From positions 124,001 to 188,000 of the forward strand of contig NZ_FZPH01000015.1 in NCBI RefSeq assembly GCF_900188485.1: a stretch of 64,000 nt of DNA. The letters are read 5' to 3'. The stretch is from Asanoa hainanensis (GTDB lineage: Bacteria; Actinomycetota; Actinomycetes; Mycobacteriales; Micromonosporaceae). The position numbers and the translations under genes are program-made. This document shows, piece by piece, positions 41,231 to 49,117 of the stretch (positions are counted from its first letter, which is position 1; each line of letters opens with the position of its first letter). Below the pieces are notes generated by a model. The model did not search any database. It worked only from the letters and a program-made list of their open reading frames with translations, and was not told the DNA's origin.

Positions 41231-42279
41231 GCGCGCGTCTCGGTGGCTTTGACTGCTGCCCAGACGCGCCGACCCGGGACGAGCTCGAGCTGCGCGGCGG
41301 CCGCCGGAGTGACGTCGGCGGCCGCGGCGATCGGCCCGTCGAGCTGGAGCCGCAGGTTGTCGCCGTGCCGTTGCACGGCGGTGATCGTCGCGGGCCAGGT
41401 GTTGCGCGGGCTGCCGGTCGGCTGGTCGAGGTGGACCGCGACCGCGATCGGGGAGAACGCGACGAACACGTCCCCGTCGACGGCGTCGGTGGTCGTCAGG
41501 GTCAGCCCGCCGGCGACCTCGACACCGCCGCCGGCTGCCCGGCCCCGGTAGAGGTTGAGGCCGACGAGGCGGGCCACGTAGTCGGTCCGTGGTTGGGCCG
41601 TGATCTGGGCGGCGTCGCCCTCCTGGACGACCCGGCCGCCTTCGAGGATGACGAGCCGGTCCGCGAGCACGAGCGCGTCGAGCGGGTCGTGCGTGACCAG
41701 CAAGGTCGCGCCGGGGTGCGCCGCGAGATGCCGGTGTAGCTCCGCGCGGGTGTCGAGGCGGGTGCGGGCGTCGAGTGCCGCGAGCGGCTCGTCGAGGAGC
41801 AACAGCTCGGGCTCGACGGCGAGGGCGCGGGCGAGCGCGACGCGCTGCGCCTGGCCGCCGGAGAGCTGCCGGGGCTTGCGGCGCGCGTGGTCACCCAGAC
41901 CCACCCGGTCCAGCCAGGCGGCGGCGACCACGCGGGCCTCCTTGCGGGCCGTGCCGTGGCTGCGCGGGCCGAAGGCGACGTTCTCGAGCGCGGTCAGGTG
42001 CGGGAAGAGCAGGTAGTCCTGGAAGACGACGCCGATGGGCCGGTGCTCGGGCGGCACCCAGCGCCGGGCCCGGGCGTCGTCGAGCTCACGGTCGCGCAGC
42101 CGGATGTGCCCGTCCGTCAACGGAACGAGCCCCGCCAGGGCACGCAGGGCGGTGGTCTTTCCGGCCCCGTTCGGCCCGAGCAGCGCGACGACCTCGCCGG
42201 GGTCGATCCGCAGGTGAATGTCGAGCCGGAAGGCACCCCGGTCGACGACGATGCGGCTGTCCACGAGGGGCGCGGTCAT
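41212..42279 (-). CDS. modC: Molybdate ABC transporter ATP-binding protein
   Basis: ATPase of the molybdate importer, 355 residues. Seen: Walker A GPNGAGKTTAL, Q-loop VVFQDYLLFPHL, signature LSGGQAQRVALARAL, Walker B LLLLDEPLAALD, H-loop VTHDPLDAL, and a C-terminal TOBE/Mop-like domain (about 290-350). Last gene of modABC: its ATG overlaps the modB stop (ATGA). Couples ATP hydrolysis to uptake through ModB. Confidence 0.94.
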   Translation of the reverse strand: MTAPLVDSRIVVDRGAFRLDIHLRIDPGEVVALLGPNGAGKTTALRALAGLVPLTDGHIRLRDRELDDARARRWVPPEHRPIGVVFQDYLLFPHLTALENVAFGPRSHGTARKEARVVAAAWLDRVGLGDHARRKPRQLSGGQAQRVALARALAVEPELLLLDEPLAALDARTRLDTRAELHRHLAAHPGATLLVTHDPLDALVLADRLVILEGGRVVQEGDAAQITAQPRTDYVARLVGLNLYRGRAAGGGVEVAGGLTLTTTDAVDGDVFVAFSPIAVAVHLDQPTGSPRNTWPATITAVQRHGDNLRLQLDGPIAAAADVTPAAAAQLELVPGRRVWAAVKATETRAYPADA

Positions 42280-43100
42280 GGCGCGGTGATCCAGCGGTCG
42301 CGGAGGGCGGCGAGGATGACCACGGACACCAGCAGCAGGATGAGGCTCAGCACGATCGCGCCGTCGAGGTCCTGTTCGAGGGTGAGGTAGACGGCCAGCG
42401 GCATCGTCTGCGTCTTCCCGGGGAAGTTGCCCGCGAAGGTGATGGTGGCGCCGAACTCACCGAGCGCACGGGCCCAGCACAGCACCGCACCGGCGGCGAT
42501 GCCGGGCGCGACCAGCGGCAGCGTGACGCGGCGGAAGGTGGTCCAGCGGCCGGCGCCGAGGGTCGCGGCGGCCTCCTCGAAGCGGGTGTCGGCACCGCGC
42601 AGCGCGCCTTCGACCGCGATGACGAGGAACGGCATGGCGACGAACGCCTCGGCCAGCACGACGCCCTTGGTGGTGAACGCGAACGTCAGCCCGAACGCCT
42701 GGTCGAGCCATTCGCCGACCAGCCCGCGGCGGCCGAACACGAGCAGCAACGCCAGACCCCCGACGACCGGGGGCAGCACGAGCGGCACGGTCACCAACGC
42801 CCGGACGATGCGCCGGCCGGGAAACTCGACACGGGCCAGCAGCCAGGCCAGCGGTACGCCCAGCAGCAGGCACAACAGCGTCGCGAGCGTCGAGGTCTCC
42901 AGCGACAGCCGCAGCGCGGTCAGGACCTGCGGGTCGGTCAGGCGCTGGGGCAGCGTCGCCCACGGTGCCCGGACCAGCAGGCCCGCCAGCGGCAGCACGA
43001 GGAAGGCCAGCGCGATGATCGCCGGGACGACCAGGACCGCGGGGGTACGGCCGACCCGCCGCCGGAACCGGGGGGCTCCGGCGGCGTCTGTGCGTGTCAT
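42276..43100 (-). CDS. modB: Molybdate ABC transporter permease
   Basis: Inner-membrane permease of 274 residues. Seen: about six helices, ABC permease coupling motif EEAAATLGAGRWTTFRRVTLPLVAPGI (EAA loop) and RALGEFGATITFAGNFPGKTQTMPLAVY, the molybdate/sulfate/thiamine permease signature. Its ATG shares one base with the modA stop (TAATG). Middle gene of the modABC operon. Confidence 0.95.
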   Translation of the reverse strand: MTRTDAAGAPRFRRRVGRTPAVLVVPAIIALAFLVLPLAGLLVRAPWATLPQRLTDPQVLTALRLSLETSTLATLLCLLLGVPLAWLLARVEFPGRRIVRALVTVPLVLPPVVGGLALLLVFGRRGLVGEWLDQAFGLTFAFTTKGVVLAEAFVAMPFLVIAVEGALRGADTRFEEAAATLGAGRWTTFRRVTLPLVAPGIAAGAVLCWARALGEFGATITFAGNFPGKTQTMPLAVYLTLEQDLDGAIVLSLILLLVSVVILAALRDRWITAP

Positions 43101-43906
43101 TACGGTGCCTGGAAACCAGCGTCTGTCAGGACCTTCTCGCCCGGGTCGGAGAGCACGTAGTCGACGAATGCCTGGGCGCCCGCCTTGTTGGGCGCGTTCT
43201 TCAGCACGACGATCGGGTAGTCGTTGACGGCCTGCGCCGACTCCGGGAACTCGACCGCGTCGACGCTGCTCGCGGCGGCCTTGGCGTCGGTGCGGTAGAC
43301 GAGCGCCGCGTCGACCTCGCCGAGGGTCACTTTGGACAGTGCCGCCTTGACGTCCTGCTCCTGGGTCACCGGGGTGACGGTAGTCCCCGACGCGGCGAGG
43401 GCCTTCTTGGCGGCCGCGCCGCACGGCACCTGCTCGGCACAGAGGGCCACCTTGACGCCGGCCTTGCTCAGGTCGGGCAGGCCCTGGATGCCCTTCGGGT
43501 TGCCCTTCGCGACCGCGATCACCAGTTGGTTCTTCGCGAAGATCGTCGGCTGCCCCTCGGCGTTGCCGGCGTCGGTGACGGTCTTCATGTTGGCCGGCGC
43601 CGCGGACGCGAAGACGTCGGCCGGCGCGCCCTGGTTGATCTGCGTGGCGAGCGCCGACGAGCCGGCGAAGTTGAAGACCACCTTGGTGCCGGGGTTGGCG
43701 GCCTCGAAGTCCTTGCCGATCTGGGTGAACGCCTCCGTCAGCGACGCCGCGGCGAACACGGTGATGTCGCCGGTGACCGCCGTCGAGCCGGGCGTCGGCG
43801 CGCCGATGCCGCCCGTCGCCTCGTCGCCGTTGCCGCAAGCGCCGACGGCCAGCAGGGCGGTCACCGCCAGGCCGGCCACGATTCCGCGTATCGAGCGTGT
43901 GATCAC
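43100..43906 (-). CDS. modA: Molybdate-binding lipoprotein
   Basis: Periplasmic-side receptor anchored by lipid, 268 residues. Seen: signal peptide with lipobox VGAC (Cys24), then TVFAAASLTEAF, FNFAGSSALATQINQGAPADVFASA, the molybdate-binding hallmarks (Ser residues and the ADVFASA loop), and VYRTDAKAA. GTG start preceded by AGGAGG 8 nt away; an upstream in-frame ATG lies before that site. First gene of the operon; molybdenum supply serves cofactor enzymes elsewhere. Confidence 0.94.
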   Translation of the reverse strand: MITRSIRGIVAGLAVTALLAVGACGNGDEATGGIGAPTPGSTAVTGDITVFAAASLTEAFTQIGKDFEAANPGTKVVFNFAGSSALATQINQGAPADVFASAAPANMKTVTDAGNAEGQPTIFAKNQLVIAVAKGNPKGIQGLPDLSKAGVKVALCAEQVPCGAAAKKALAASGTTVTPVTQEQDVKAALSKVTLGEVDAALVYRTDAKAAASSVDAVEFPESAQAVNDYPIVVLKNAPNKAGAQAFVDYVLSDPGEKVLTDAGFQAP

Positions 43907-44043
43907 GCGCTGGTCCTCCTTATTGTCAGAGCTGGGCACGACAGGCCGACGTTATCAGCCGCAACTGCCACCGGTGATCGCTATATGGGCTCGCTTTCGC
44001 GGCGAATCTAGCCTTCGTCAGCTCGCACCTGCATGATGGAACG

Positions 44044-45117
44044 GTGACCGCCGAGCCACCCACGGTGCGCGCCTGGGAGGCGCTCGACGGCGCGCAGGTC
44101 CAGCGCTGGTCCGAGGTCCTCGACGCGATCGCGGCGCTCCTGCCCGGCCCGCACAGTCGGGTCGTGGTGGACGGCCCTCCGCCGCTGGCGGCCACGGTGG
44201 CCGACCGCCTGGTCGACACGTTGCACGCCGTCGGGCAGCCGTGCGTACGCCTCACCGACACGAGCCCGGAAGCCGACGAGGACGGCTGGTGGGTCAACGG
44301 CGGCGCGCGCAGCACCACGGTCGCCGACGGCGCACGCTGGCGGTCCCGTCCGCCGCACGCGCCGTGGCACGTGGTCATCTGGCTCCGGTCGCATCCGGTG
44401 GCCCCGGGCGAGGACGGCACCGACGTCGTCATCGACCTGCACGACCCCGGCTGGCCCGTCATCCGCCACGTCGCACCCGGTCTCGACCCACGGCAACCGT
44501 GGTACGTGACGGAGAGCCGCGCCTTCTTCGGCATTCGCGCCGCCACCTGGGACAGCAGGTTCGGCGACGACACCGAGGCGTACGGCGCGGCGATCGCGGA
44601 GGCGGGCCTGCGGCCCGGGCACCGCGTGCTCGACGTCGGCTGCGGCACCGGCCGGGCACTGCCGGCGCTGCGTGCCGCGGTCGGCGCCGGCGGGGTCGTG
44701 GCCGGCGTGGACCTCACGCCGCAGATGCTGGCCGTCGCCGCAGACCGCGCCCGCGCGTCCTGCTCGGCGCTCGTCCTCGGTGACGCGCGCCGCCTGCCGT
44801 TCGCGGCCGACTCCACCGACGCGATCTTCGCCGCCGGCCTGGTCATGCACCTGCCGGACCTGGAGGCCGGGTTGGCCGAGCTCGCCCGCGTCACCCGCGC
44901 CGGTGGACGACTGATCGTCTTCCACCCGTACGGACGCGCCGCCCTGGCCGCCCGCCACGGCCGCGCGCTGACCCCGGACGACCCACTCGACCAGCGCCGG
45001 TTCGGTCCCGCCCTGGTCGCCACCGGATGGCGGCTCGACCGCTACGACGACCCACCGCACCGCTTCCTGGCCCTCGCCACCCGCGCGGTCGGTCAGGTCG
45101 TCGCCGCCGCCGCATGA
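44044..45117 (+). CDS. SAM methyltransferase with N-terminal degenerate kinase-like domain
   Basis: A 357-residue protein in two parts. Seen: residues 1-150 resemble an actinobacterial uridine-kinase-like P-loop protein, but the loop reads VVDGPPPLAATVAD with no GKT/GKS; it keeps VVIDLHDPGWPVIRHVAP, typical of that family. Residues 165-357 are a class I methyltransferase: VLDVGCGTGRALPALR, GVDLTPQMLAVA, FAAGLVMHLPDLEAGLAELARVTRAGG. Inference: the first domain is a dead kinase used for binding. GTG start. The end overlaps the next gene by 25 bp, tail-to-tail. Methyl acceptor unknown. Confidence 0.85.
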   Translation: MTAEPPTVRAWEALDGAQVQRWSEVLDAIAALLPGPHSRVVVDGPPPLAATVADRLVDTLHAVGQPCVRLTDTSPEADEDGWWVNGGARSTTVADGARWRSRPPHAPWHVVIWLRSHPVAPGEDGTDVVIDLHDPGWPVIRHVAPGLDPRQPWYVTESRAFFGIRAATWDSRFGDDTEAYGAAIAEAGLRPGHRVLDVGCGTGRALPALRAAVGAGGVVAGVDLTPQMLAVAADRARASCSALVLGDARRLPFAADSTDAIFAAGLVMHLPDLEAGLAELARVTRAGGRLIVFHPYGRAALAARHGRALTPDDPLDQRRFGPALVATGWRLDRYDDPPHRFLALATRAVGQVVAAAA

Positions 45118-46082
45118 CGACGCAGGGTCGTCTCCGGTAGGCCGCATTCCGCGGCGATGTCGCGCCAGGACCGCGGGACGCTCCGCCGGGCCGCGATGTA
45201 CGCGACGAGCGTGGGATAGCCGAACGCCTCCGCGACCGCGGCGGCCCGGGCGTCGGCGAGATGCCGCTTCGTGGCGTGCGCGACCGGGCGCAGCCCATGG
45301 TGGCGCAGTGCCGCGTGGACGGTCGTCGCCGTCACACCCGCCTCCAGCGCGATGGCCGAGACCGTGCGGTGTTCGTCGACGTGCCGGGCCCGCAGATAGC
45401 CGGCGGTGTCACCGAACCCGTGCGCGAGCGCCGCCGGCCTCAGCCGGGCGTCCGCGCGCAGCGGTGGCACCACGCCCGGCGCGACAGCGGCCAGCTGCCG
45501 CGACACCCAGTCCTTGTGCAGGCCCGCCTCGCGGCTGATCGCCGCCATGCTCGCGCCCCGGCGCAACCGGTCGGCGACGTACGAGGGAAAGTCCGCGAAC
45601 CCGAACCGGTCGGCGACCCCTGCCGCGACCCGCGCCATCCGGTCCGCGGCGGCGCGCCGGGTGCCCTCGGCCCGCGCCGCCCGGCTGATGCCCGCGAGCG
45701 TGCGCAACGTCTTGGCCCGGCGCTCGGCCGGCTGCCGCCGGCCCCGGGCGGCCGTGGCCGCCGCCGCGGTGAGCGCTCCGCTGCGCGCCCGGTCGTGGGC
45801 CAACCGCTGGGCCCGCTGGATCGCGGGCTCGACGGCGAACCGGGCCGTGAACGACGCCGCGCGCCGCTTGCGGGTGGCCTCGCCGGACAGGGGGTTGCTC
45901 AGCTCGAGCCCGAAAGCCGCGAGGTAGTCGGCCTTCGACCAGCCGTGCACGCGGATGTGACTGGCCACCGAAAGGAAGAAACGGCCACACAGGTGGCAGC
46001 AGACCCGGTCGCCGTCGGCGACCATCCGGCCCAGCGGAGCGTGGTAGCCGGTGCCGTCCGGAAGCCTCCCGACAGGCCGCAC
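45093..46082 (-). CDS. Ros/MucR-type zinc-finger protein with three HTH repeats
   Basis: DNA-binding protein of about 329 residues. Seen: CHLCGRFFLSVASHIRVHGWS, a C2H2 finger (C29, C32, H42, H46) of the Ros/MucR kind, followed by YLAAFGL; a basic, Ala-rich linker; and three repeats of about 45 residues, each with F-G-[FY] then Y-[VLI]-x-x-R and an HTH (ISREAGLHKDWVSRQL, IALEAGVTATTVHAAL, IAAECGLPETTLRRHA). Start at the GTG 8 nt after GGAGG; two further GTGs lie just upstream. A 9-bp inverted repeat is next to this start. Multi-HTH design suggests recognition of a long or tandem site. Target unknown. Confidence 0.78.
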   Translation of the reverse strand: MRPVGRLPDGTGYHAPLGRMVADGDRVCCHLCGRFFLSVASHIRVHGWSKADYLAAFGLELSNPLSGEATRKRRAASFTARFAVEPAIQRAQRLAHDRARSGALTAAAATAARGRRQPAERRAKTLRTLAGISRAARAEGTRRAAADRMARVAAGVADRFGFADFPSYVADRLRRGASMAAISREAGLHKDWVSRQLAAVAPGVVPPLRADARLRPAALAHGFGDTAGYLRARHVDEHRTVSAIALEAGVTATTVHAALRHHGLRPVAHATKRHLADARAAAVAEAFGYPTLVAYIAARRSVPRSWRDIAAECGLPETTLRRHAAAATT

Positions 46083-46097
46083 GCGCACCACCTCCGA

Positions 46098-46122
46098 CCG
46101 GTAGTCACTCTGAGACTACCGG
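46098..46122. promoter_or_regulatory. Inverted repeat CCGGTAGTC-N7-GACTACCGG
   Basis: Perfect 9-bp arms, loop ACTCTGA, in the divergent gap between the zinc-finger/HTH gene (16 bp from its start) and the PadR gene. It would lie on the promoter or leader of the former; binder could be either product. Confidence 0.6.
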
Positions 46123-46155
46123 CAGGACCTCCGGACCGGAAGCGGGTCCGGGCCA

Positions 46156-46161
46156 TAGGCT
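46156..46161 (+). promoter_or_regulatory. TAGGCT -10 element, leaderless start of padR-type gene
   Basis: TAGGCT, 7 nt, GTG. No ribosome-binding site in between. Confidence 0.45.
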
Positions 46162-46168
46162 GTGCGCC

Positions 46169-46690
46169 GTGGTCGACCTACCCCTCGGCACGTGGATCGT
46201 GCTGGCCCTCGTCGACGAGGCGCCGACGCACGGGTTCGCGGTCGCCGCGCTGACCGCCGAGGGTGCGGAGATCGGCCGCGCCTGGGCCATCCCGCGGCCG
46301 CTGGTCTACCGCTCGATTGACCGGCTGACCGAGCTAGGCCTGGTCGCGGCCCGGTCCACCGAGGCCGGCGCGCGCGGCCCGGTGCGGTCCATCGTGGCCA
46401 GCACCCCCGCCGGCCACGCCGCGGCCGCGGACTGGCTCGACCGCCCGGTCACCCACGTGCGGGACATGCGCTCGGAGCTCCTCGTGAAGATCGCCCTCCG
46501 GATGCGCCGCGCCCTCGGCCTCGGCCCCCTGATCGTTGCGCAACGCGCGGTCCTCACGGACGTACACGCCGCCCTGGACCAGCAACGCCGCACCGCGGAC
46601 GGCTTCGGCCGCGTCCTGCTGAGCTGGCGCACGGAGAACGCCCAAGCGGCCCTACGCTTCCTCGACGACCTCGACGACCTCGACGACTAG
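46169..46690 (+). CDS. PadR-family regulator
   Basis: A 173-residue winged-helix regulator. Seen: LPLGTWIVLALVDEAPTHGFAVAALTAEG, RPLVYRSIDRLTELGLVAARSTEAGARGPVRSIVASTPAG, the PadR N-terminal pattern, and a helical C-terminal part with LLVKIALRM and LLSWRTENAQAALRFLDDLDDLDD (the last residues from a short tandem GACCTCGAC repeat). Known: PadR proteins dimerise through the C-terminal helix and respond to drugs or phenolics. Ends 4 bp inside the MerR-redoxin gene, tail-to-tail. Target unknown; the divergent zinc-finger gene is one option. Confidence 0.87.
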   Translation: MVDLPLGTWIVLALVDEAPTHGFAVAALTAEGAEIGRAWAIPRPLVYRSIDRLTELGLVAARSTEAGARGPVRSIVASTPAGHAAAADWLDRPVTHVRDMRSELLVKIALRMRRALGLGPLIVAQRAVLTDVHAALDQQRRTADGFGRVLLSWRTENAQAALRFLDDLDDLDD

Positions 46691-47583
46691 CGCGGGCGGC
46701 GCTTGGTCAGCCACCGCAGCACGTCCAGGGCGTGTGAGGCCGGGTACGGGATCGGGTGGAAGACGTGCTCGATCACCTCGTCGGCGACGATCAGCGTCAG
46801 TCGTTTGTAGAGCGTCATGTCGCCGGCGGTGAAGGTGGGCAGGCCGAGCGCGGAGGCCAGGGTCAGGCGTGGGTCGGGGATCAGCGGGTACGGCAGCCGC
46901 AGGCGGTGCACGAGCTCGCGCTGGTAGCCGGTCGACTGTGCGGACAGCCCGTAGACCCGTTCCGCCCCGGCCGCGCGCAGCTCCGCGTGGTGGTCGCGGA
47001 ACCAGGCCGGCTGCTCCCCCTCGCCCAGCGCGCCGTGCACCTCGAGCAGGCTGTTGGGCAGGTCGACGCCGGGGCGACCGGTCAGCGGGTAGACGAAGAT
47101 GACGCTGCGTCCCGGGCCGAGCGCCGACAGGTCGACGGGCCGCCCGTCGGTGGCGTAGAAGGTCAGCTTGGGCAGGGCCCGGCCGACCAGGTCGTGCGGG
47201 TCGCCCGCGGTGGCGGGTTCGCCGGTGACCACGCGACCGGCGGCCGCATCGAGCCGGGCGTCGAGGGCGTCCCGCTGCGCGGCGAGCTTGCCGATGCGGT
47301 CCTCGATGGCGGTGATCGTGCCGCGGTAGGTCGCCAGCGCGGCCGCGCAGACGTCGGCCTCGTCCGACCCGGCGGCGATCGACTCGACGAACGGGCGGGT
47401 CTCCTCGACGCTGAGCCCCAGCGTCATCAACTCGCGGATCTGGGCGACCATGCGGACGGCGACCGGCTCGTACTCGCGGTAGCCGTTGCCCAGGCGCCGC
47501 GGCACGACCAGCCCGACCGACTCGTAGTAGCGCAGGGCCCGGATCGTCGTGCCCGTCCGGCGCGCCAGCTCACCCACCCGCAC
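46687..47583 (-). CDS. MerR regulator fused to cysteine-less redoxin domain
   Basis: A 298-residue fusion. Seen: MerR HTH (VGELARRTGTTIRALRYYESVGLV, then YREYEPVAVRMVAQIRELMTLGLSVEE), a coiled-coil linker, and from about residue 130 an AhpC/TSA-like redoxin domain (LPKLTFYATDGRPVDLSALGPGRSVIFVYPLTGRPG, WFRDHHAELRAAGAERVYGLSAQ, YPLIPDPRLTLASALGLPTF). Relatives have GCTPQSC before the FRDH motif; here it reads GEGEQPAW, so the peroxidatic and resolving cysteines are gone and the domain has none. Inference: a ligand or oxidant sensor without redox catalysis. GTG start, TAGCAT 7 nt upstream. Divergent from a methyltransferase-pdxH operon. Confidence 0.85.
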   Translation of the reverse strand: MRVGELARRTGTTIRALRYYESVGLVVPRRLGNGYREYEPVAVRMVAQIRELMTLGLSVEETRPFVESIAAGSDEADVCAAALATYRGTITAIEDRIGKLAAQRDALDARLDAAAGRVVTGEPATAGDPHDLVGRALPKLTFYATDGRPVDLSALGPGRSVIFVYPLTGRPGVDLPNSLLEVHGALGEGEQPAWFRDHHAELRAAGAERVYGLSAQSTGYQRELVHRLRLPYPLIPDPRLTLASALGLPTFTAGDMTLYKRLTLIVADEVIEHVFHPIPYPASHALDVLRWLTKRRPR

Positions 47584-47665
47584 GGGCCCGATGCTAAACC
47601 CGCACCCTGGGGTACGGGTCAAGCGGCTTGACCCGCACCCCGAGGTGCGGGTTTAGCGTCCCGGC
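47584..47665. promoter_or_regulatory. Back-to-back MerR-type divergent promoters
   Basis: The whole gap is nearly a mirror image. Plus strand: TTGACC (47628-47633), 19-20 bp, TAGCGT (47654-47659), ATG 6 nt later. Minus strand: TTGACC, same spacing, TAGCAT (47591-47596 on plus as ATGCTA), GTG 7 nt later. Each spacer holds a dyad (CCCGCACC-N4-GGTGCGGG on the plus side, a slightly degenerate one on the other), the long spacer plus internal dyad being diagnostic of MerR activation. Outer 13-bp arms CTAAACCCGCACC/GGTGCGGGTTTAG are exact, and the two -35 elements form a palindrome with 10-bp arms around one G. Confidence 0.78.
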
Positions 47666-48421
47666 ATGATCAGAGGCGACTTCGACTACGAGACCAACGG
47701 CCACGGGTACGCCCAGCGGCGGCGACCCGATCCCCGCATCGCGGCCATGATCCACGCGGCGCTCGGCAACGCCCGTACCGTCCTCAACGTCGGTGCGGGC
47801 GCCGGTTCCTACGAACCCGACGACCGCTATGTGGTCGCGGTCGAGCCCTCGGCCCGCATGCGCGCCCAGCGACCTTCGACCGCGGTGCCCGCCCTGGACG
47901 CCGCCGCCGAAGATCTCCCCTTCGACGACGACGCCTTCGACGCGGTGCTGGCGACCGTCACCGTGCACCAGTGGGCGGACCCCGCCCGCGGCCTGGCCGA
48001 GCTCCGCCGGGTCGCCCGCGGGCCGGTGGTCGTGCTCACCTTCGACGGCGACCTGCTCGACCGCTTCTGGCTCGCCGAGTACGCGCCGGAGCTGATCGTC
48101 GCGGAACGCCGCCGCTACCCGGCGATCGCCACCATCGCCGACGCAGTCGGTCCCGAGACGCAGGTCGTCGAGGTGCCGATCCCGATCGACTGCGTGGACG
48201 GCTTCACGGAGGCCTACTACGCACGGCCCGAGCGTTTCCTGGACCCGGCGGTGCGGGCCGCGCAGTCCGCGTGGGGCTTCGTCGACGCGCTCGCGACGGC
48301 CCGAGCCGTCGACCGGCTCAGCGGCGACCTGTCCTCCGGCGCCTGGGACGCCCGCCATGCCCACCTGCGTACCCAGCCGACCTTCGCGGGTTCGCTGCGC
48401 CTGATCGTCGGCCGGCCGTGA
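47666..48421 (+). CDS. Class I SAM-dependent methyltransferase
   Basis: A 251-residue methyltransferase. Seen: MIRGDFDYETNGHGYAQRRRPDPRIA, motif I TVLNVGAGAGSYEP, acidic AVEPSARM, AAEDLPFDDDAFDAVLATVTVHQW and RRVARGPVVVLTFD. Similar to the UbiE/COQ5-like small-molecule class. Leaderless start under a MerR-type promoter; stop overlaps the pdxH start (GTGA), so the two are co-translated. Acceptor unknown. Confidence 0.9.
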   Translation: MIRGDFDYETNGHGYAQRRRPDPRIAAMIHAALGNARTVLNVGAGAGSYEPDDRYVVAVEPSARMRAQRPSTAVPALDAAAEDLPFDDDAFDAVLATVTVHQWADPARGLAELRRVARGPVVVLTFDGDLLDRFWLAEYAPELIVAERRRYPAIATIADAVGPETQVVEVPIPIDCVDGFTEAYYARPERFLDPAVRAAQSAWGFVDALATARAVDRLSGDLSSGAWDARHAHLRTQPTFAGSLRLIVGRP

Positions 48422-49071
48422 CCGACGTCCGGACGTACCTGCGGGCCCTGCCGGTCTTCGCCGGACCGTTGCCGACCTTCGACCCGACCGAGGCGCCGCA
48501 GCGACCCGACCAGCTCTTCCTCGACTGGCTCACCCACGCGGTCGATGCCGGTGTGCGCGAGCCGCACGCGATGACGCTCTCCACCGTCGGCCCCGACGGT
48601 GCCCCCTCCGCCCGGGTCCTGATCCTCAAGAACGTCGATGAGCACGGCTGGCAGTTCGCCGTGCACGCCGACTCCCCGAAAGGTCAGGACCTGCTCCGGC
48701 GACCGGCGGCGGCGCTCACGTTCTACTGGCCGGCCCTGCCTCGACAGGTACGCGTCCGGGGACCGGTGCGTCCCGAGCCGGCCGAGCTCAGCGCCGCGGA
48801 TTTCCTCGCCCGCCCTGCCGGGTCCCGCGCCGAGGCCTCGCTCGGCCGGCAGAGTCAGCCGCTCCCGGACCGCCGGGACCTCGACCTCGCCGTCGAGCGG
48901 GCGACCGCCCGCGTCGCCGCCGAACCCGCGCTCGTCGATCCACGGTGGACGCTCTGCACCCTGGCGGCCGAGCAGGTGGAGTTCTGGCAGGGCGACAAAC
49001 ACCGCAAACACCTCCGGCTGCGCTACGCGCGCGACGCGGCCGGATGGAAACGGGACCTGCTCTGGCCCTGA
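48418..49071 (+). CDS. pdxH: Pyridoxamine 5'-phosphate oxidase
   Basis: FMN enzyme of 217 residues making pyridoxal phosphate from PNP or PMP. Seen: DWLTHAVDAGVREPHAMTLSTVGPDGAPSARVLILKNVDEHGWQF (FMN-binding and conserved RxxLLK-like RVLILK), NYRSPKG-like ADSPKGQDL, LTFYWPALPRQVRVRGPV, and the C-terminal signature EFWQGDKHRKHLRLRY. The usual WP-x-L-x-RQ-V motif is intact. GTG overlaps the upstream stop. A perfect hairpin follows. Placement under a MerR promoter with a methyltransferase suggests it is an alternative copy or a paralogue used with that operon; whether another pdxH exists is unknown. Confidence 0.88.
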   Translation: MTDVRTYLRALPVFAGPLPTFDPTEAPQRPDQLFLDWLTHAVDAGVREPHAMTLSTVGPDGAPSARVLILKNVDEHGWQFAVHADSPKGQDLLRRPAAALTFYWPALPRQVRVRGPVRPEPAELSAADFLARPAGSRAEASLGRQSQPLPDRRDLDLAVERATARVAAEPALVDPRWTLCTLAAEQVEFWQGDKHRKHLRLRYARDAAGWKRDLLWP

Positions 49072-49077
49072 GCGGCG

Positions 49078-49113
49078 ACGCGGGCACGGCCGGGAGGCCG
49101 GCCGTGCCCGCGT
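49078..49113. terminator. Bidirectional terminator, perfect 16-bp stem
   Basis: Arms ACGCGGGCACGGCCGG and exact complement, loop GAGG, placed 6 bp after pdxH and 4 bp after the convergent PHP-type gene. Serves both strands. Confidence 0.78.
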
Positions 49114-49117
49114 GTGC

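Noticed and set aside
43940-43990. ModE-like half sites (CGTTAT, CGCTATAT) before modA
   Set aside because: Half sites are in the same orientation with wrong spacing; no proper inverted repeat.
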